NCBI GenBank assembly: GCA_900469475.1
Contig: UBXG01000020.1
Location: forward strand, 1-64,000
Reading direction: 5' to 3'
Source of the DNA: Hyphomicrobiales bacterium
GTDB taxonomy: Bacteria; Pseudomonadota; Alphaproteobacteria; Rhizobiales; Rhizobiaceae
Length of the DNA stretch: 64,000 bases
Shown here piece after piece: positions 55,051 through 63,021 of the stretch. A program made the position numbers and the translations under genes. Every line of letters begins with the position of its first letter. The first letter of the stretch is position 1. A model generated the notes under the pieces. That model saw nothing but the letters and a program-made list of their open reading frames with translations, was not told the origin of the DNA and ran no database searches.

Positions 55051-55833
55051 TTACGACATGATCAGTCCGCCGTCGACGTTGATGGTCTGGCCGGTAATAT
55101 AGGCAGCATCGTCGCTCGCAAGGAAGGTCACGAGGCCGGCCACGTCTTCGCCGGAGCCTGCGCGCTTCATCGGAATGCCTTCGACCCATTCTTTCATCAG
55201 TTCGCCGGGGCCATAGTTGCCGAGCAGCTTGCCCCAAGCCTGGTCGTTATAGGCCCACATGTCGGTTTCGATGATGCCTGGGCAGAAAGCGTTGACAGTG
55301 ATTTTCTGCGTGGCAACTTCCTTGGCGAGGCTCTGGGTGATGCCGACGACGCCCATTTTTGAAGCGGCATAGTGCGGCGTATAGATGAAGCCGTCGCGAG
55401 CCTGTCCGGACGCTGTATTGATGATGCGGCCACCGCGGCCATGCTTGCGCATCCGGGCGATCGCTTCCTGGGCGCAGAGAAATACGCCCTTCGTGTTGAC
55501 GGCCATTACCTTGTCCCACTCCCTTTCGGTCATGTCCTCGATCTTGGCGATGGTGATGACACCGGCGTTCTGGATGGAAACGTCTACTGTGCCAAAGGCC
55601 TGTTCCGCTGCGTCATAGAGCGCGATGACGCTTGACTTGTCGGTAACGTCGCCGACGAAGGAGATCGCCTTGCCGCCGTCTGCCTTGATCTGCTCGGCAA
55701 CTGCATGAACGCTGTCTTCGTTGGCAGAGACAACGAGGTTCGCGCCCTCGCGGGCAAAGCGTTTGGCAATCGCGGCACCGATGCCACGGCTTGCGCCGGT
55801 TATGACCACCGTCTTGTTTTCGAAGCGTTGCAT
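55051..55833 (-). CDS. Short-chain dehydrogenase, polyol/sugar type
   Basis: 260 residues of the classical SDR family. It has the cofactor motif TGASRGIGAAIAKRF, NAGVITIAKIEDM, the catalytic Ser in INTASGQARDGF, YAASK as the Tyr-Lys pair, and the end YITGQTINVDGGLIMS. It is close in style to galactitol, butanediol and related polyol dehydrogenases, with NAD(P) as cofactor. It is the last gene of the minus-strand sugar group, 59 bases after the triose-phosphate isomerase gene. It probably oxidises or reduces an intermediate of the imported sugar. Confidence 0.82.
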   Translation of the reverse strand: MQRFENKTVVITGASRGIGAAIAKRFAREGANLVVSANEDSVHAVAEQIKADGGKAISFVGDVTDKSSVIALYDAAEQAFGTVDVSIQNAGVITIAKIEDMTEREWDKVMAVNTKGVFLCAQEAIARMRKHGRGGRIINTASGQARDGFIYTPHYAASKMGVVGITQSLAKEVATQKITVNAFCPGIIETDMWAYNDQAWGKLLGNYGPGELMKEWVEGIPMKRAGSGEDVAGLVTFLASDDAAYITGQTINVDGGLIMS

Positions 55834-55892
55834 TCTCTTTTCCTTCCAGGATGCGGCTGTACGCGCTCCTCAACCGGAGTGCCCGCTCAAAT

Positions 55893-56630
55893 TCACGTGG
55901 CTGCCAGAACAATCTCGGCGAAGTCCGACGCATTCAACGAGGCGCCGCCGACCAGAGCGCCATCCACATTGCGCAATCCGAAAATCGCCGCAGCATTGAC
56001 GCCTTTGACGGAGCCGCCATAGAGGATCCTAACGGCACCGCCATCGTGTCCGAAACGCTGCTCGAGCCCCTTGCGAATGGTGGCATGGACCTCTTCGATC
56101 TGTTCATGCGTCGGCACCAGACCGGTCCCGATCGCCCAGACGGGTTCGTAGGCGATGACGAGGTTGCGGCTGTCGGTTTCACCCGGGACGGACCCCGCCA
56201 ATTGCTCGTTTACCACTTCGATTGCCCGCCCTTCGTCACGCTCGTGGCGCGTCTCGCCGATGCAGACGATGGTCGTCAGGCCAGCGCGATGGGCGGCTCT
56301 TACCTTTGCAAGCACAATCTCGTCATCCTCGCCGTGAGAGACACGACGCTCGGAATGCCCGAGGATAATGTAGCGCGCGCCGCTGTCGGCGAGCATTTCG
56401 GCAGAAACATCGCCAGTGAAGGCTCCGTTCGCCTGCGCGTGGCAATCCTGCGCTCCGACCGAAAGGTGCGAGCCAACGGCCTGCCGAACAGCGCGATCAA
56501 TCAGCGTAAAGGGCGGGCAGACGACGATATCGCAGGCCGCACTACCCGTTAGCCCCTTCAGCGCCTCGATCTCTGCCAGGGAGGAAACGAGACCGTTCAT
56601 TTTCCAATTGCCCGCAATCAGCTTTCGCAT
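55893..56630 (-). CDS. tpiA: Triose-phosphate isomerase
   Basis: 245 residues with all catalytic parts: NWKMNG with the Lys, LGHSERR with the electrophile His, AYEPVWAIGTG with the base Glu, and the phosphate loops (ILYGGSVKGVNA, VDGALVGGASL). It interconverts DHAP and glyceraldehyde 3-phosphate. In sugar-catabolic loci of rhizobia a second isomerase copy of this type is common, and some relatives act on erythrulose phosphate instead. It sits 4 bases after the dehydrogenase gene at 56635. In this locus it could return DHAP to G3P for the transketolase. Confidence 0.9.
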   Translation of the reverse strand: MRKLIAGNWKMNGLVSSLAEIEALKGLTGSAACDIVVCPPFTLIDRAVRQAVGSHLSVGAQDCHAQANGAFTGDVSAEMLADSGARYIILGHSERRVSHGEDDEIVLAKVRAAHRAGLTTIVCIGETRHERDEGRAIEVVNEQLAGSVPGETDSRNLVIAYEPVWAIGTGLVPTHEQIEEVHATIRKGLEQRFGHDGGAVRILYGGSVKGVNAAAIFGLRNVDGALVGGASLNASDFAEIVLAAT

Positions 56631-56634
56631 GGCA

Positions 56635-57423
56635 TCACCAGCAGCAGAAGCCGCCGTCGACGAGCAGGTCGACGCCCGTCACGAAGCTTGCGGCCTCGGA
56701 CAACAAGAAGACTGCCGGACCGACCATTTCATTGACGGATGCCATGCGCTGCATCGGAGTCTGCTCTTCGAAGAGCTTCGTCTGATGAATCATTTCAGGC
56801 CGCGTATTCATCGGTGTTGCCGTATAGCCGGGCGATATGGTGTTGACGCGGATGCCGCGGTCGACCCACTCCATGGCAAACGACTTCGACAGGTGGATCA
56901 CACCTGCCTTGGACGCATTGTAATGCGCCTGGTTGAGCCCCCGGTTGACGATGACGCCGGACATGGAGGCGATGTTGACGATCGAGCCGCGGCCATTCTT
57001 CAGCATGGCGCGCGCTTCTGCCTGGCAAGACAGGAAGACGCCCTTCAGGTTGACGTCCATCAACGCCTGATATTGGTCTTCTTCCATTTCCTCGGCCGGG
57101 TTTGCGTTGGCGATGCCCGCCGCGTTCACAGCAAGCGAAAGAGGACCAAGCTCAGCTTCGGTTCGGGCCACCGCATTGGCGAGCGATCCCTTGTTCGTGA
57201 CGTCGGCGGCAATTTCGATCGAGCGACGGCCGGCAGCCCTGATGTGGCCTGCGGTTGTCGCTAAGCCGTCATCGCTGCGACGATCGAGAAGTGCGACGTC
57301 GGCGCCGCATTGCGCAAGGCCGATGGCGATACGTTGGCCGATACCGCTGCCGGCGCCGGTAACGATAGCCACCTGGCCGCTGAGATCGAATAGTTTCGGT
57401 GCATTGAGAGTGACGTCCGACAC
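56635..57423 (-). CDS. Short-chain dehydrogenase, D-threitol/D-arabinitol dehydrogenase-like
   Basis: 262 residues, classical SDR: VTGAGSGIGQRIAIGL, NAAGIANANPAEEM, SMSGVIVNRGLNQAHYNASK with the Ser, Tyr and Lys, and the unusual end TGVDLLVDGGFCCW. The GGFxCW end is seen in D-arabinitol and D-threitol dehydrogenases. It starts with GTG after AGGAAGAG, 21 bases downstream of the transporter ATPase gene. It would oxidise a polyol to a ketose, or the reverse, with NAD(H). The substrate is inferred from family only. Confidence 0.82.
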   Translation of the reverse strand: MSDVTLNAPKLFDLSGQVAIVTGAGSGIGQRIAIGLAQCGADVALLDRRSDDGLATTAGHIRAAGRRSIEIAADVTNKGSLANAVARTEAELGPLSLAVNAAGIANANPAEEMEEDQYQALMDVNLKGVFLSCQAEARAMLKNGRGSIVNIASMSGVIVNRGLNQAHYNASKAGVIHLSKSFAMEWVDRGIRVNTISPGYTATPMNTRPEMIHQTKLFEEQTPMQRMASVNEMVGPAVFLLSEAASFVTGVDLLVDGGFCCW

Positions 57424-57444
57424 CGCTCTTCCTTTCTGTCTTGT

Positions 57445-58923
57445 TTAGATTGTCGCCAGTTCCATAACGGAGACGTCATTGGCCTCGTCCCGGTTCAAAA
57501 TGCCCGCCTGTTTGCCCTGCGCCAGAACGAGGATGCGGTTCGAAACGCCGAGGATCTCCTCGAGGTCCGAGCTGACGACGATGACCGCAACGCCCTGTTT
57601 AGCGAGGTTGACGATGATGTCGTAGATACCGGCGCGAGCGCCGACGTCGATGCCGCGTGTCGGCTCGTCCAGTACGACAACCTTGGGATCGCGCATCAGC
57701 CACTTGGCGATGACGACCTTCTGCTGGTTGCCGCCGGACAGATCCGAGGCAAACTGCTCGGCGCGACCCTTGACGCCAAACTTGGCGACCGCCTTATCGG
57801 CGAAGGCACGCTTGACTGCGGACGTAATCCACCGCCCGCCCAGCTTGTCGAGATTGGCGTAGATGATGTTTTCGCCGATCCTGTGCGAAACGACGAGGCC
57901 TTGTTCCTTGCGGTCTTCGGGGACCATGACGATGCCGCGGGCAATCGCGTCTGCAGGACCGCGCAGCTTCAGGGCTTCGCCCTCCAGCCTGATCGTGCCG
58001 GAACTGACGGGATCGGCACCCGATATCGCCCGCACGAGCTCGGTGCGTCCGGCGCCGACGAGACCGGCGATGCCAAGGATCTCACCCGCATGAACGTCGA
58101 AGCTGACGTCACGGAAGGACTTTTCCGGCGACGATAGGCCGGAAACCTGAAGCACCGGCCGGTCAGTCGGTACTGGAAGTGTTGGGAATAAACGATCGAG
58201 AGAGCGCCCAACCATGCTTTCGACGATCGTACGCACCTGCGTCGAGCTGTCGGCAAATTCGTGAACCCGCTCGCCGTCACGCAAAACAACGATACGGTCG
58301 GTGATCTTCTTGATCTCTTCCATGCGGTGCGAAATGTAGATGATGCCGACACCCTCGGCGCGAAGCTTGCGCACTTGCTCAAAGAGAGCTTCCGTCTCGG
58401 CCCCGCCAAGGGCCGCTGTCGGCTCATCGAGGATCAGCAGCTTCGCGTTCAGCGCGAGAGCCTTGGCGATCTCGATGAGCTGCTGGTTGGCGGTCGACAG
58501 GCCCGCGACCTTGCGCGTCGCCGGAATGTGCAGGTTGAGCCGGGCGAGCTGTTCCTGAGCACGGCGAACCATCTCCTTGCGATCGACCACGCCATTCTTC
58601 ATCGGCCAGCGGCCGATGAAGACGTTCTCGGCGATCGAAAGATGCGGCAGAAGCTGGAGTTCCTGGTGGATCAGCACCAAACCCTTATCGATCGCCTCGC
58701 GTGGGGTGGCCGGGGCATAGGGCTGCCCCAGCCAGGTCATCGTGCCCTCGGAGGGTGTCCGCGATCCGGCAATGATGCCCGATAGCGTCGATTTGCCGGC
58801 GCCGTTTTCTCCGAGAAGCGCAACCACTTCGCCGGGATATACGTCCAGGTCCACGTTTTTGAGAACCTGAAGCACTCCGTAGCGCTTGGATATGCCCCTG
58901 AGGGAAAGAACCGGCTCGGTCAC
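57445..58923 (-). CDS. Sugar ABC transporter ATPase, double domain (RbsA type)
   Basis: 492 residues with two nucleotide-binding domains. The first is complete: Walker A GENGAGKST, LILDEPTAALGG with Walker B, and ISHRME with the switch His; its signature is GLSTANQQ. The second has the usual degenerate Walker A (GLVGAGRTE), an intact DLSGGNQQKVVIAKWL signature and VVLDEPTRGIDVGARAG. This is standard for RbsA/XylG/AraG proteins. The start is GTG with GAGGAGG upstream. It lies between the binding-protein and dehydrogenase genes and powers sugar import. Confidence 0.93.
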   Translation of the reverse strand: MTEPVLSLRGISKRYGVLQVLKNVDLDVYPGEVVALLGENGAGKSTLSGIIAGSRTPSEGTMTWLGQPYAPATPREAIDKGLVLIHQELQLLPHLSIAENVFIGRWPMKNGVVDRKEMVRRAQEQLARLNLHIPATRKVAGLSTANQQLIEIAKALALNAKLLILDEPTAALGGAETEALFEQVRKLRAEGVGIIYISHRMEEIKKITDRIVVLRDGERVHEFADSSTQVRTIVESMVGRSLDRLFPTLPVPTDRPVLQVSGLSSPEKSFRDVSFDVHAGEILGIAGLVGAGRTELVRAISGADPVSSGTIRLEGEALKLRGPADAIARGIVMVPEDRKEQGLVVSHRIGENIIYANLDKLGGRWITSAVKRAFADKAVAKFGVKGRAEQFASDLSGGNQQKVVIAKWLMRDPKVVVLDEPTRGIDVGARAGIYDIIVNLAKQGVAVIVVSSDLEEILGVSNRILVLAQGKQAGILNRDEANDVSVMELATI

Positions 58924-58951
58924 GACACTACCTCCTCTGGATATCGACTGA

Positions 58952-59881
58952 TCACGGATGGTTGGCGATGAAGCCAGCCACGTTTTCCTTGGTCGTCAGG
59001 GTCGCGTCGAGAAGCTGTACCGGCGGTACCTTTTCGCCGGCAACGAGCTTAACGGCATTTGCGACCGCATCGCGGCCCATCTTCTGCGTCTGCTGCGTAG
59101 CCGTCACGTCGAACACGCCCTTGCTCAGCGCTTCGAGCGCCGCGGTGTCGCCGTCAAACCCGCCGACGACGATTTTCTGGGAGGGATTGCCGACCTTGAT
59201 CGCCTGGGCGGCGCCGAGCGCCAGAGCGTCGGCCTGTGCGAAGACGATGGAGATGTCCGGATTGGCCTGTAGCATGTTCTGCATGATCTGGAAGCCTTCG
59301 TCCTGGAACCAGTTGTTGGAATACTGTTCGGCGACGACCTTCACGTCCGGATTGGCCTTCAGTGAATCCGCGCATCCCTTCGAGCGGTCGAGCTCGGGCG
59401 TCGTGCCCTTCTGGCCATGGATGATGACCATCTTGCCCTTGCCGCCAGCTTCCTTGAGGATGTAGTCGCAAACGGCCTTCGCGGATGCAACCGAGTCCGT
59501 TGCAAGGAAGGTGTCGCCCGGCGCGCCGTCAGCGTTGCGGTCCACGTTGACAACCGGAATGCCTGCCTGCTTGGCGAGCTTCACCGGGACGGTTGCGGCT
59601 GCCGCACCTGCCGGAATGTAGATGAGGGCGTCAATCTTCTGCGTCAGAAGGTCCTGTACCTGGTTGATCTGTGTCGGGCCATCGCCCTTCGCATCGACCG
59701 TTACAACCTGAATGCCGCGCGCCTTGGCTTCGGCCTCGACGGCTTGCTTGATCTGATTGAAGAAGTTTGCCTGCAGGTTGGCGACGGCGAGACCGATCTT
59801 CTTGGCTTCCTTGGCCTGAACCGAGCCGAGCGAGACGGCCAGAACGGCGGCCGAGGTCAAAAGAATACGCGCAAGTTTCAT
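58952..59881 (-). CDS. Sugar ABC transporter periplasmic binding protein (RbsB type)
   Basis: 309 residues. A signal peptide of about 22 residues (ILLTSAAVLAVSLGSVQA) precedes a type I binding fold: IGLAVANLQANFFNQIKQAV, LLTQKIDALIYIPAGAAAAT, IPVVNVDRNADGAPGD, FAQADALALGAAQAIKVG and VVGGFDGDTAALEAL. It resembles ribose, xylose and related binding proteins. The ATG at 59881 has GGAGG upstream; the frame start at 59974 is not supported. The order permease, binding protein, ATPase on one strand indicates one uptake system. Its ligand defines the pathway; a branched pentose such as apiose is a possibility. Confidence 0.9.
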   Translation of the reverse strand: MKLARILLTSAAVLAVSLGSVQAKEAKKIGLAVANLQANFFNQIKQAVEAEAKARGIQVVTVDAKGDGPTQINQVQDLLTQKIDALIYIPAGAAAATVPVKLAKQAGIPVVNVDRNADGAPGDTFLATDSVASAKAVCDYILKEAGGKGKMVIIHGQKGTTPELDRSKGCADSLKANPDVKVVAEQYSNNWFQDEGFQIMQNMLQANPDISIVFAQADALALGAAQAIKVGNPSQKIVVGGFDGDTAALEALSKGVFDVTATQQTQKMGRDAVANAVKLVAGEKVPPVQLLDATLTTKENVAGFIANHP

Positions 59882-59992
59882 TTTCTTTCCTCCATTTTGA
59901 TGAACCCCTGGGTACCTCCCCATCGGGTCGTAGTCCGCTCCAACCTTTCGGAGAGGAATATGCTTGGCCCGCACGGCTCCCGGGCCGAAATC

Positions 59993-60976
59993 TCAAGCAG
60001 CCCGACGTCTGCGAATTGTCTCTGCGCCGACCGCCAGAACGATGACGATGCCGATGACGACCTGTTGCAGGAATGGGGAGACGTTGAGCAGATTCAGGCC
60101 GTTGCGAAGGACACCGATGATGAGAACGCCAATCAGCGTGCCGCCAATGCCGCCGGTGCCGCCCGAGAGCGACGTCCCGCCAATGACCACAGCAGCGATC
60201 GTGTCCAGTTCATAGCCGAAACCGCTGGACGGCTGCGCGGAGTCGAGGCGAGCCGCAAGGACGATACCAGCGATGCCAGCCAGGATCGCGCTCAGTACAT
60301 AGACGAGAATCGTGACAATCTGCACGTTTATGCCAGCAAGGCGCGCAACCTCGGGATTGCCGCCCACGGCATAAAGCATGCGGCCTTCCGACCGGAAATG
60401 CAGAAACAGCCAGGCGATGAGCGCAACGGCGAGCATCAGAAAAACAGTTGCCGTCAACACACCGAAATGGCGGTCGATCGCCAGCATCATGAACCAGTCT
60501 GGAAAGCCGACGATCTGCTGCCCGTCGGTGATCATGTTGGCAACACCGCGCGCCGCCGACATCATCGCAAGTGTCGCGATAAAGGCGGGCACCCGGAAGA
60601 GCGTGATGACCAGACCGACGATGAGCCCGCTGGTCGCCGAGGCCAGCAATCCAAGTGCGATACCGGCGCCGAGCGGCAGGCCGGCGGTATTGGCCGTCCA
60701 GCCCATCACCATCATCGAAAGCGCAAGAACCGACCCGACCGACAGGTCGATCCCGCCGATCAGGATCACGAAGGTCATGCCGACGGCCATGATGCCGAGC
60801 ACGGTGATCTGGTCGAGAATGTTCAAGCCATTGCGCAGCGACAGGAATGCGTCGGTGGTGAATGTCAGGAACAGGCAAAGAAGAAAAAGGCCGACAAGCG
60901 GCCCCGTGGCTCCAGTGAGCTTGCTGCGCCATGTCCCAGACGAATGAGCCCGGTCTTGGATATCTACCGCCACCAT
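59993..60976 (-). CDS. Sugar ABC transporter permease (RbsC type)
   Basis: 327 residues with eight to ten membrane helices. It has the family motif GMTFVILIGGIDLSVGSVLAL, AFIATLAMMSAARG, the EAA-like loop AVGGNPEVARLAGI, and IAAVVIGGTSLSGGTGGIGG near the end. AGGAGG precedes the ATG at 60976, which rules out the frame start at 61018. It is the first gene of the minus-strand sugar group (60976 to 55051). Its promoter lies in the short divergent gap 60977-61190. Confidence 0.92.
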   Translation of the reverse strand: MVAVDIQDRAHSSGTWRSKLTGATGPLVGLFLLCLFLTFTTDAFLSLRNGLNILDQITVLGIMAVGMTFVILIGGIDLSVGSVLALSMMVMGWTANTAGLPLGAGIALGLLASATSGLIVGLVITLFRVPAFIATLAMMSAARGVANMITDGQQIVGFPDWFMMLAIDRHFGVLTATVFLMLAVALIAWLFLHFRSEGRMLYAVGGNPEVARLAGINVQIVTILVYVLSAILAGIAGIVLAARLDSAQPSSGFGYELDTIAAVVIGGTSLSGGTGGIGGTLIGVLIIGVLRNGLNLLNVSPFLQQVVIGIVIVLAVGAETIRRRRAA

Positions 60977-61140
60977 CGTTCCTCCTGCAATTGCGACGTT
61001 ACCGTGATATTCGTTCATTCAAGAATAAATATTCACACATGGTGGAAAATTCGTAGCAACTTGACGAAAGCCTGTCAACTGTCGTTATAAAGCCTCATCA
61101 ATTATTGAAACGCCGCAATGGGGCTTGACTAAACCGATCG

Positions 61141-61178
61141 CTGTGCAAAAATATCAATATATGAATAATTATGCACAG
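61141..61178. promoter_or_regulatory. Inverted repeat, possible operator or activator site
   Basis: CTGTGCA (61141-61147) and its reverse complement TGCACAG (61172-61178) are separated by 24 AT-rich bases, about three turns centre to centre. It is in the gap between the divergent transporter and transketolase genes, close to the transketolase start. A regulator dimer bound here could control both. No regulator gene is in the window; it may lie beyond 64000. Confidence 0.4.
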
Positions 61179-61190
61179 TGAGGGAATGTC

Positions 61191-62000
61191 ATGGAGATTA
61201 CCGACCTTGAGCGCATTGCTCGACAGATCCGTTTGCGCGACCTACAGGCCGTCTACGAAGCCGGCGCCGGTCATATCGGCGGAGAAATGTCGGTGATCGA
61301 TCTTCTGGCAGCACTCTATTTTCGAGTGCTGCGGGTTTGGCCGGATAATCCGAAGAACCCCGATCGCGACCGCTTCGTCCTTTCCAAGGGTCATACGGCC
61401 TGCGCGCTCTATGTCGTGCTGGCAAAGCGCGGCTTCATCCCCGAAGAGGAAATCTCGTCCTTCCTCAAGCCGCATTCGCGGCTGAACGGCCACCCCAACT
61501 GCAACAAGGTTCCCGGCGTCGAGACCAATACGGGGCCGCTCGGACACGGGCTGCCTGTCGCTGTCGGGATGGCCAAAGCCGCAAAGCTTTCAGGTGCGCG
61601 CTACCACACCTATGTCATCACCGGCGACGGCGAGATGCAGGAAGGTTCGAACTGGGAAGCGATCATGGCGGCCGCCCAGTTCGGCCTCGACAATCTCACG
61701 CTTGTCGTCGATCACAATCGTTTCCAGCAGGGCGCGTCCCTCTCCGACACGAACGATATCGCCCCTCTACGCCCAAAGCTCGAGGCTTTCGGCTGGGACG
61801 TCACCGAGATCGATGGCAACTCTATGGCTGAAGTCGTTCCCGCGCTCGAGCGCCGCGGATCGCGCCCGCATTGCATCGTCGCCCACACGAACAAGGGGCA
61901 CGGCATCTCGTTCATGCAGGACACAGTCGACTGGCACCACAAGGTTCCGAGCAAGGAACAATATGAAATCGCATTGGCAGAACTGTCGGAGGCAATTTGA
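61191..62000 (+). CDS. Split transketolase, thiamine-diphosphate subunit
   Basis: 269 residues matching the N-terminal (TPP-binding) third of transketolase: GAGHIGGEMSVIDLLAALYF, FVLSKGHTACALYVVLAKRG, NTGPLGHGLPVAVGMAKAAK and the metal/ThDP motif GDGEMQEGSNWEAIMAAAQF with VVDHNRFQQG following. GAGGG lies upstream of the ATG. It overlaps the second subunit by ATGA, so the two are made in equal amounts. Such split enzymes occur in catabolic loci; the apulose-4-phosphate transketolase (AptA/AptB) is one described case. The substrate here is inferred from neighbours. Confidence 0.88.
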   Translation: MEITDLERIARQIRLRDLQAVYEAGAGHIGGEMSVIDLLAALYFRVLRVWPDNPKNPDRDRFVLSKGHTACALYVVLAKRGFIPEEEISSFLKPHSRLNGHPNCNKVPGVETNTGPLGHGLPVAVGMAKAAKLSGARYHTYVITGDGEMQEGSNWEAIMAAAQFGLDNLTLVVDHNRFQQGASLSDTNDIAPLRPKLEAFGWDVTEIDGNSMAEVVPALERRGSRPHCIVAHTNKGHGISFMQDTVDWHHKVPSKEQYEIALAELSEAI

Positions 62001-62956
62001 TGAACGCGCCCTTAAACACACCGAAGCTTCACGACTGCCGCGATGCCTTCGCCGCGACGCTTGAACGCCTGGCGGCCGAAAACGAAACGATCGTTGCCGT
62101 CTGCAACGACTCCGTCGGCTCCTCCAAGCTTGGAGGTTTCAAGTCCAAGTTTCCCGAACGCCTCGTCAACGTCGGCATCGCGGAGCAGAACATGGTCGGC
62201 GTTGGCGCCGGCCTCGCAAACGGCGGGCGGCTGCCCTACGTCTGCGGTGCCTCGCCATTTCTGACCGGCCGCTCGCTGGAACAGATCAAGGCCGACATTT
62301 CCTACTCCAATGCCAACGTCAAGCTCGTCGGAATCTCCTCGGGCATGGCTTATGGCGAACTCGGGCCGACCCATCATTCGATCGAGGATTTCGCCTGGAC
62401 CCGCGTGCTGCCGAACCTTCCGGTGATCGCCCCCTGCGATCGCATCGAGACGGCTGCCGCCGTCGAATGGGCCGCAGGCTACAACGGTCCCTGTTTCCTG
62501 CGCCTGTCACGGGTCGGCGTTCCGGATCTGCTGCCCGAAGGTCACAAGTTCGAAGTCGGCAAGGCGAACCTTCTGCGCGAAGGCTCCGATGTCACGCTGA
62601 TTGCCAACGGGACGCTGACCCACCGGATGATGAAGGCCGCCGAGATCCTGGCCGAGCGCGGAATCCAGGCTCGCGTCCTGAACATGGCAACTGTCCGCCC
62701 GATCGACGAGGCGGCAATCATCGCTGCAGCCAACGAGACGGGCGCAATCGTGACGGCCGAAGAGCATTCGATCTTCGGCGGTCTCGGCTCGGCCGTAGCC
62801 GAAGTCGTCGTCGACAATGCACCCGTGCCGATGAAGCGCCTCGGCGTTCCCGGTATCTACGCCCCGACGGGCTCGGCCGAATTCCTCCTCGACGAATTCG
62901 GCATGGCGCCCATAGCAATTGCCGATGCCGCAGGCGCGCTGCTCAAGCGCAAATAA
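61997..62956 (+). CDS. Split transketolase, pyrimidine/C-terminal subunit
   Basis: 319 residues corresponding to the middle and C-terminal transketolase domains: NETIVAVCNDSVGSSKLGGF, ERLVNVGIAEQNMVGVGAGL with the catalytic Glu, GPTHHSIEDFAWTRVLPNLP and the C-terminal IVTAEEHSIFGGLGSAVAEV. It pairs with the subunit encoded just upstream and needs ThDP and a divalent metal. A GC-rich hairpin follows the stop before the kinase gene. Together the subunits would transfer a two-carbon unit to an aldose phosphate. Confidence 0.88.
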   Translation: MMNAPLNTPKLHDCRDAFAATLERLAAENETIVAVCNDSVGSSKLGGFKSKFPERLVNVGIAEQNMVGVGAGLANGGRLPYVCGASPFLTGRSLEQIKADISYSNANVKLVGISSGMAYGELGPTHHSIEDFAWTRVLPNLPVIAPCDRIETAAAVEWAAGYNGPCFLRLSRVGVPDLLPEGHKFEVGKANLLREGSDVTLIANGTLTHRMMKAAEILAERGIQARVLNMATVRPIDEAAIIAAANETGAIVTAEEHSIFGGLGSAVAEVVVDNAPVPMKRLGVPGIYAPTGSAEFLLDEFGMAPIAIADAAGALLKRK

Positions 62957-62976
62957 TCTGGTAGCAGATTGTATAA

Positions 62977-63000
62977 GCCGGGGCGCGCATCCGCCCCGGC
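62977..63000 (+). terminator. GC-rich hairpin between transketolase and kinase genes
   Basis: GCCGGGGCG (62977-62985) pairs with CGCCCCGGC (62992-63000) around a 6-base loop. It lies 20 bases after the transketolase stop and 21 before the kinase ATG. There is no T-run, so it may only attenuate or stabilise the message. Confidence 0.45.
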
Positions 63001-63021
63001 CCTATATGTGAGGAGACGACG

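Noticed and set aside
59417..61090. 557-codon plus-strand frame
   Set aside because: Antisense to the sugar permease and binding-protein genes; its composition is that of a shadow frame.
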